A stretch of DNA of 64,000 nucleotides, taken from Phormidesmis sp963789215 (GTDB taxonomy: Bacteria > Cyanobacteriota > Cyanobacteriia > Phormidesmidales > Phormidesmidaceae). The notes below the pieces were generated by a model. That model made no database searches. It saw nothing but the letters and a program-made list of their open reading frames with translations, and had not been told where the DNA came from. Position numbers and translations under genes: made by a program. Of this stretch, positions 61,049-64,000 are shown one piece after another. Position 1 is the first letter of the stretch; the number at the start of each line of letters is the position of its first letter. The DNA lies in contig CAWBJY010000011.1 of the NCBI GenBank assembly GCA_963789215.1, positions 992,001 to 1,056,000 of the forward strand. The letters are read 5' to 3'.

Positions 61049-61993
61049 CTACTGGGCACATCCGCCGCTGGGTCGATACCATACCAGCGATTCTTTCCGC
61101 TCGCCACGCCAGCGCATCCAACCTTCGCTCACGGTTGCGCCATTAAGCGGCTCGCAGTTGGCGATAGGTCTGGTGGCTCGTACGCGCATCCAGTCTCCTT
61201 GAAATTCCAATGGCTCAATTAAGCTGTCGGCGGCTACTAGGCTGATCATATTCGTAGACTGCTGAGGCTGCGATCGCAACGCCTGAGCCTTCCGATTATC
61301 TAAAAAGTAAACGGCCTTTTGCGCCTGCAACCGACTTTCCCAGATTTCTACCGTCAGCGGCACATCGCCTAATGCTAGCTGCGAAGTATGCGCCCAAGCG
61401 CTGCCGCCAGGCGTGTACTGTACTCGAAACCAGCCATCGGCGCGGGTTTCTATCACTGGAAAGGTGTACAGGTCTTGGTAAGAGCGCACCATCGCAAAGC
61501 TGGCATCGCGGCCAATAGCCAAGTAGGTTTTACCTTTGGGAATGAGCCATCCCTTATAGATCCAGCCCCAGTGCTCGCCGCCAGGCGTAACGTATAGCGG
61601 CAAGTTAACAGATTCTATCCAGGCTAAGCCGCCGTCAGCAGATTCTTCAATCCCACTCGGTCGAAGATGACCAACGCTTTCAACGGCGCTCATGTCTTTG
61701 GAGATATCTAAAATGCCAGCGCGTACGGGGGTAAAGGGCGTGGGTGCGGGTGCAGGATTTGCGGGCGGCGCGATCGCACTTACTGCTACAGGCTCGGTTT
61801 GTTCGGTGGCGGCCTCTTCGGTGGCTGCTTCAGTCATCGGCTGTGCGGCTTCTGTTTGTGCCAGGGCTGCTTCTATACCACCCCAGCCCAGCGCGATCGC
61901 ACTTAATACCCCACAAGTTTTGGCTATGCGAATTCCAGCCAATCGACTAGAACGCCGACTGATAGAAAATGGGGATGTCGATAGCTTACTCAT
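61049..61993 (-). CDS. Exported protein with SH3-like domains
   Basis: A 314-residue protein. Residues 1-45 look like a signal peptide (ALGWGGIEAALAQ). A Thr/Glu/Ala/Pro-rich linker (about 46-90) leads to a beta-rich part with WFRVQYTPGGSAWAHTSQL, a form typical of bacterial SH3 domains, and QGDWMRVRATR plus SEGWMRWR later, perhaps a second one. SH3b domains often bind peptidoglycan. Function is not known. The ATG at 61993 gives a normal leader. Same direction as the GH57 gene. Confidence 0.7.
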   Translation of the reverse strand: MSKLSTSPFSISRRSSRLAGIRIAKTCGVLSAIALGWGGIEAALAQTEAAQPMTEAATEEAATEQTEPVAVSAIAPPANPAPAPTPFTPVRAGILDISKDMSAVESVGHLRPSGIEESADGGLAWIESVNLPLYVTPGGEHWGWIYKGWLIPKGKTYLAIGRDASFAMVRSYQDLYTFPVIETRADGWFRVQYTPGGSAWAHTSQLALGDVPLTVEIWESRLQAQKAVYFLDNRKAQALRSQPQQSTNMISLVAADSLIEPLEFQGDWMRVRATRPIANCEPLNGATVSEGWMRWRGERKESLVWYRPSGGCAQ

Positions 61994-62204
61994 GGAAAAT
62001 TTGCCTCAAATCGAAATGCTAATGCGCTAATTGCAAACAGAGATTACAAAAGCGCAGATATAAATACTAAGCACTAGCGATTGTGCTCGTCAGTACAATC
62101 AGGCTCGTGCCGTATAAATATTCACAGATCAGCTATCAAATTCATCAGGTTTTATCAGTAAACCCTATCACCGAGAAAAGAAGCTCTTACTCTAAACCCT
62201 ATTC

Positions 62205-63290
62205 CTAGCGAACTTTGCTCATATTGCTGACCAAATCCTGCTGCATCCTGTCCAAATCGGCTTCTACTCGCGTCAGCGACTCATCGAGTTCGCGTCTTAG
62301 GCTTGGGTCTAGCTCTGTTTTCCCTTCATCGGCGTCGCGCATTAGCTTTCTAAAGGCCAGTAGCTGAGCGGTCTTGAGTGAAAGTTCTGCTGGCACCTTA
62401 AAGTCTGGGGTGACGCCTGTGCCTTCCCAGTTTTCGCCTGTCGCTAGGCTGATAGCCTGCCCGGTTGGAATAAACATCCAGAAGTGATCGTGTAGTCGAA
62501 AGCCCGAACCTGGATTTGCTCCGCCGGCTGTGGTTTCTCCTACTACGACCACTCGCTTTAGCTGCTGCAGATTGTAGGCAAATTCTTCGGCGGCGGAGAA
62601 AGTTTCGAGGCTAGTAATGACGTAGACAGGTTTGTTGAGATACCTAGGTGCAGGTAGATGGGGCACTGTCCAAGACTGCTGGCGGCGATCTTCTGTATGC
62701 CAGTAGAGATCGGTGAGATGCACGGCTGGATAAGCTGGGAGCAAATAGCTGGTGAGCAGAGCAACCATGCTGGCCGAACCGCCGCGATTGTAACGCAGGT
62801 CGATGACTAGGGCGCTGGTGTTTGCTAAGAAACGCATGGCCGCGGCTAGCGTATCGCCCGCAAACTCGGGTGGTTCGAAGCTAAATAGCTCTAGGTAGCC
62901 AACGTTGCCTCTAAGTCTTTCGACTCGGTTGATATCAAAATTTCTCAGTTCGCTCAGGCGCTGCTGCTGAGCTAGCTCTTCGGGCGGAATTTCTGTTTGA
63001 GGGGCTAGGTGCGGCAGCACCGCTGGGCTGAAATAGACTTTCAGATGGCGGTCTTTACTGAGGGTTTGCAGTTGGGCGGTGAGGGTTTCGGCTAGCTGAA
63101 CGCCACTTTTTACATCTCTGTAGCCTTTTTTTGAGAGGCGATCGCGCAAATCTGTCTGAAGCTTTTTTGCCACTTCTGGAAAGGCATATTCGTCTAGCTG
63201 ATCGGCGATCGCCCTTAAAACCTCTGTGCGAGTTTGCGCATCTATGGGTAAATCGTCCGCCGAATTGCCAGCAGGTTTAGAAGCACTCAT
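62205..63290 (-). CDS. S41-family peptidase (C-terminal processing type)
   Basis: A 361-residue protein of the tail-specific protease family, without a signal peptide or PDZ domain. The catalytic region is VIDLRYNRGGSASM followed by VYVITSLETFSAAEEFAYNL, where the serine in ETFSAAE is the nucleophile, and VVVVGETTAGGANP. It resembles the IRBP-like branch with an N-terminal helical domain. Substrate unknown; unlike CtpA it is probably cytosolic. It lies 46 bases from the M20 gene in the same direction. Confidence 0.88.
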   Translation of the reverse strand: MSASKPAGNSADDLPIDAQTRTEVLRAIADQLDEYAFPEVAKKLQTDLRDRLSKKGYRDVKSGVQLAETLTAQLQTLSKDRHLKVYFSPAVLPHLAPQTEIPPEELAQQQRLSELRNFDINRVERLRGNVGYLELFSFEPPEFAGDTLAAAMRFLANTSALVIDLRYNRGGSASMVALLTSYLLPAYPAVHLTDLYWHTEDRRQQSWTVPHLPAPRYLNKPVYVITSLETFSAAEEFAYNLQQLKRVVVVGETTAGGANPGSGFRLHDHFWMFIPTGQAISLATGENWEGTGVTPDFKVPAELSLKTAQLLAFRKLMRDADEGKTELDPSLRRELDESLTRVEADLDRMQQDLVSNMSKVR

Positions 63291-63336
63291 AAGGCTAAAG
63301 CTAGAATAAACAAATCGCAGTCCTGTGAGTCCTATG

Positions 63337-64000
63337 TTAATGCTCAGCCGGACAAAACTTCTCTACGATGCGTACAAATGTCTCTACGCCTAAGCTTAGG
63401 GCCGTTTCGTCGAAGTCGAAGCGTGGGTGATGGTGTGGATACGCCAACCCCTTATCGCTATTTGCCGATCCTAAAAAGAAGTAGCATCCAGGCACTTCTT
63501 GCAAAAAGAACGAAACGTCTTCACCGCCCATCGTCTGACATTCGGGCACAACCCCAGCGGGTGTTTCTACGACCGATAGTGCTACTGAACGCACTAACTC
63601 AGCGATCGCACTGTCGTTGATAACCGGTGGATATAGCTTGCAATAGTCCAGGTCATAGCTAGCGCCATGAGCCGCACAGACGCCTGCGATAATTTGCTCT
63701 AACCTTTCTGGAATCAGCGACCCGTAATCGCTGTCAAAGTATCGCACTGTTCCACTGAGATAAGCGCTATCGGCAATGACATTGACCGCCGTGCCCGCCT
63801 TAAATTCTCCGACGGTTAAAACGGCTGATTTCATTGGGTCTACGTTGCGAGAAACAACCGTTTGCAGCGCATTTACAATCTGAGCGCCGACGACGACGGC
63901 GTCAACGGTTTGCTGTGGAATCGCACCATGCCCGCCTTTGCCCTGAATGGTACAGGTAAAGAACTCGGTTGCCGCCATAAACGCGCCACCGCGAACGCCT
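63337..64000 (-). CDS. M20-family amidohydrolase, C-terminal part (5' end outside window)
   Basis: The frame is open to the right edge, so only the last 221 or so residues are seen. GKGGHGAIPQQTVDAVVVGAQIVNALQTVVSR is the dimerisation domain start of M20D amidohydrolases (IAA-amino acid hydrolase/hippurate hydrolase group). TMGGEDVSFFLQEVPGCYFFLG and AYPHHHPRFDFDE contain the late metal ligands. It would hydrolyse N-acyl amino acids. The first metal motif is outside the window. Confidence 0.9.
   Translation of the reverse strand, partial: GVRGGAFMAATEFFTCTIQGKGGHGAIPQQTVDAVVVGAQIVNALQTVVSRNVDPMKSAVLTVGEFKAGTAVNVIADSAYLSGTVRYFDSDYGSLIPERLEQIIAGVCAAHGASYDLDYCKLYPPVINDSAIAELVRSVALSVVETPAGVVPECQTMGGEDVSFFLQEVPGCYFFLGSANSDKGLAYPHHHPRFDFDETALSLGVETFVRIVEKFCPAEH

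Noticed and set aside
1..64000. CRISPR array or prophage
   Set aside because: No regularly spaced direct repeats with unique spacers and no phage structural or integrase genes were seen.

Overview
The window is cyanobacterial chromosome. Evidence: the petC and petA genes of the cytochrome b6f complex, the photosystem I assembly factor ycf3, a PucC/LhaA-type transporter, several small families found mainly in cyanobacteria (DUF3181, DUF3122, DUF6464, DUF2103, DUF3067), and the octamer GCGATCGC (HIP1) scattered through genes and spacers. Base composition and codon use look fairly even. No rRNA, CRISPR array or prophage was seen. One tRNA, tRNA-Arg(ACG), is present.

Layout. 1-18241 is ordinary core genome: an MFS transporter end, tRNA-Arg, moaC, small conserved proteins, a MATE exporter, a 12-TPR exported protein, lipA, a response regulator, aspS, a cysteine/cystine lyase, a lipoprotein, aroA, a c-di-GMP phosphodiesterase with degenerate receiver and GGDEF domains, ycf3 and gatC. 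18253-31332 is an accessory island. It holds a coiled-coil membrane protein divergent from a 1399-residue STAND NTPase carrying two WD40 propellers, then two divergent unknown genes (125 and 1100 residues) that share TGTACATTTT operator-like sites. Next comes a YefM/YoeB-like toxin-antitoxin locus that is broken twice: a complete 1457-bp insertion sequence sits in the antitoxin and a +1 frameshift lies in toxin codon 4. A SEC-C protein and an apparently intact HigBA-type pair follow. 31612-64000 returns to core functions: an FtsH-like protease lacking the first membrane segment, clpS, Trm1, bioB, a Zur-box-controlled znuACB zinc importer, hsp20, map, argG, an RRM protein with rpsU, prs, petC-petA, a GH57 glucan branching enzyme, an S41 protease and an M20 amidohydrolase running off the right edge.

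How genes work together. znuA-znuC-znuB form one zinc uptake operon under a 7-1-7 Zur palindrome. petC and petA form the b6f operon, but petA as written has a one-base frameshift that removes the membrane anchor. The RRM gene and rpsU are neighbours in the same direction, as seen in other cyanobacteria. The genes of the island may form a conflict or defence locus, although no function can be read directly for the two large proteins.

Recurrent small-scale signal: short tandem duplications of 10-17 bp lie on or just after stop codons at eight or more places. Limits: all family names come from motif recognition by eye, with no database search, and start codons are choices based on ribosome-binding sites and conserved N-termini.
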